From Phaeocystidibacter marisrubri (GTDB taxonomy: Bacteria > Bacteroidota > Bacteroidia > Flavobacteriales > Schleiferiaceae): DNA of 64,000 bases. Under the pieces are notes generated by a model. That model saw only the letters and a program-made list of their open reading frames with translations. It ran no database searches and had not been told where the DNA came from. Position 1 is the first letter of the stretch; every line of letters begins with the position of its first letter. Below are positions 63,545-64,000 of this stretch, piece after piece. Location: NCBI RefSeq assembly GCF_008933165.1, contig NZ_WBVQ01000001.1:186001-250000 (forward strand). Direction: 5' to 3'. The position numbers were made by a program, and so were the translations under genes.

Positions 63545-63796
63545 ATGAAACAAGGAATTCACCCAGAGAACTATCGTCTCGTTTGTTTTAAAGACATGGG
63601 AACTGAGGATACTTTCATCACTCGTTCTTGTGCTAACACAAAAGATACTATCGAGATCGACGGTGTTGAGTACCCATTGGTAAAAATGGAAATCTCTTCA
63701 TACTCTCACCCTTTCTACACTGGTAAGGTGAAGATGATCGATACAGCAGGTCGTGTGGACAAGTTCCGCAACCGTTACGCGAAATTCAAGAAGTAA
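63545..63796 (+). CDS. rpmE2: 50S ribosomal protein L31, type B
   Basis: An 83-residue bL31 of the zinc-independent B type: [52 protein letters not shown], without the CxxC zinc pair. Start at ATG 63545; the in-frame codons upstream belong to the leader after the promoter. B-type L31 is often zinc-regulated in other phyla, but I see no zinc operator here. Ends at a strong terminator. Confidence 0.95.
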   Translation: MKQGIHPENYRLVCFKDMGTEDTFITRSCANTKDTIEIDGVEYPLVKMEISSYSHPFYTGKVKMIDTAGRVDKFRNRYAKFKK

Positions 63797-63820
63797 GAGA
63801 ATATCTCTTCTACGAAATAG

Positions 63821-63849
63821 AAAGGCTACCCATTCGGGTGGCCTTTTTT
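63821..63849 (+). terminator. Intrinsic terminator after rpmE2
   Basis: AAAGGCTACCC / GGGTGGCCTTT forms an 11-bp stem (one T-G) around ATTC and runs into TTTTTT. 24 nt after the rpmE2 stop. Confidence 0.92.
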
Positions 63850-63900
63850 CGTTTATACTTTCCCGTGAAATGCTAACTTCGTGATCCAAAATCTATCTCC

Positions 63901-64000
63901 ATGAATCTCATATTATTCGACGGTCCGGTAAGAAACCACTTGTTGCCACTTACGTTTACTCGTCCAGTTGCAAAACTGAGAGTTGGTATCTTAACCATTG
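63901..64000 (+). CDS. GlmU-like sugar nucleotidyltransferase (3' end outside window)
   Basis: An ATG at 63901 opens a frame that runs off the window end: MNLILFDGPVRNHLLPLTFTRPVAKLRVGILTI (given in part: ILFDGPVRNHLLPLTFTRP). This N-terminus matches the Bacteroidota GlmU-family/putative sugar nucleotidyltransferase group, in which rpmE2 is, as I recall, a frequent upstream neighbour. Only 33 codons are visible, so the call rests on the start motif and context. Confidence 0.72.
   Translation, partial: MNLILFDGPVRNHLLPLTFTRPVAKLRVGILTI

Overview
The window looks like chromosomal core genome of a Bacteroidota bacterium, most likely order Flavobacteriales (Cryomorphaceae/Schleiferiaceae-like; the family is a guess from general 16S and protein character). 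Evidence: type IX secretion genes (PorU, PorV), a gliding-type GldF/GldG ABC component, SusC/TonB-type outer-membrane proteins, Bacteroidota promoters (TAnnTTTG at -7), almost no Shine-Dalgarno sequences despite an intact anti-SD in the 16S rRNA, and very tight gene packing. I see no phage, insertion sequence, CRISPR array or defence island.

Layout. 1-10.6 kb (plus strand): the 3' part of porU, porV, cdd, pyruvate dehydrogenase E1-alpha and E2, then feoA-feoB with a 48-aa Cys-rich FeoB partner, and a short-chain dehydrogenase. 10.6-16.4 kb: a complete rRNA operon (four tandem promoters, boxA, 16S, tRNA-Ile, tRNA-Ala, boxA, 23S, 5S, terminator). 16.5-28.3 kb: a porin, then minus-strand nrdJ, a secreted protein of unknown function, dnaB, and the tgt-lptF/G-eamA-accA run. 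28.3-35.2 kb: glycosyltransferase and rsmG (plus), a zinc-ribbon membrane protein and pruA (minus), nadA-nadB (plus). 35.2-41.6 kb (minus): a SAM hydrolase-like gene, a small monooxygenase, a fused GldF-GldG, a DUF4340 protein, dnaN and a phosphatase. 41.7-48.3 kb: phoH-purC-barrel protein, an exonuclease/GIY-YIG fusion, another barrel protein, a YggS PLP protein and a DUF1015 protein. 48.4-53.2 kb: a TonB-dependent receptor plus PepSY protein, divergent from a LytS/LytTR two-component pair. 53.2-57.3 kb: a thioredoxin-reductase-like flavoprotein, small envelope proteins, DUF1361 and a TonB with a Cys-rich N-terminus. 57.3-64 kb: serA, serC, an unknown secreted protein, a ferredoxin, a LuxC-type acyl-CoA reductase, a beta-helix lipoprotein, rpmE2 and the start of a GlmU-like gene.

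The most notable signals are regulatory. The gap between the TonB receptor and the LytS/LytTR genes holds two pairs of GTCGT direct repeats, each offset by 21 bp, one pair facing each gene just upstream of its predicted -33 element. Several genes (tgt, the beta-helix lipoprotein, the histidine kinase, less clearly dnaB and the exonuclease fusion) have the -7 box only 4-7 nt before the start codon, predicting leaderless mRNAs. A 37-bp palindrome overlaps the predicted promoter of the flavoprotein gene. Among proteins, the GldF-GldG fusion, the exonuclease/GIY-YIG fusion and the Cys-rich TonB are the unusual architectures. I did not find a convincing wholly new multi-gene system; the best candidate for an uncharacterised functional unit is the receptor/PepSY/LytS/LytTR locus at 48.4-53.2 kb.
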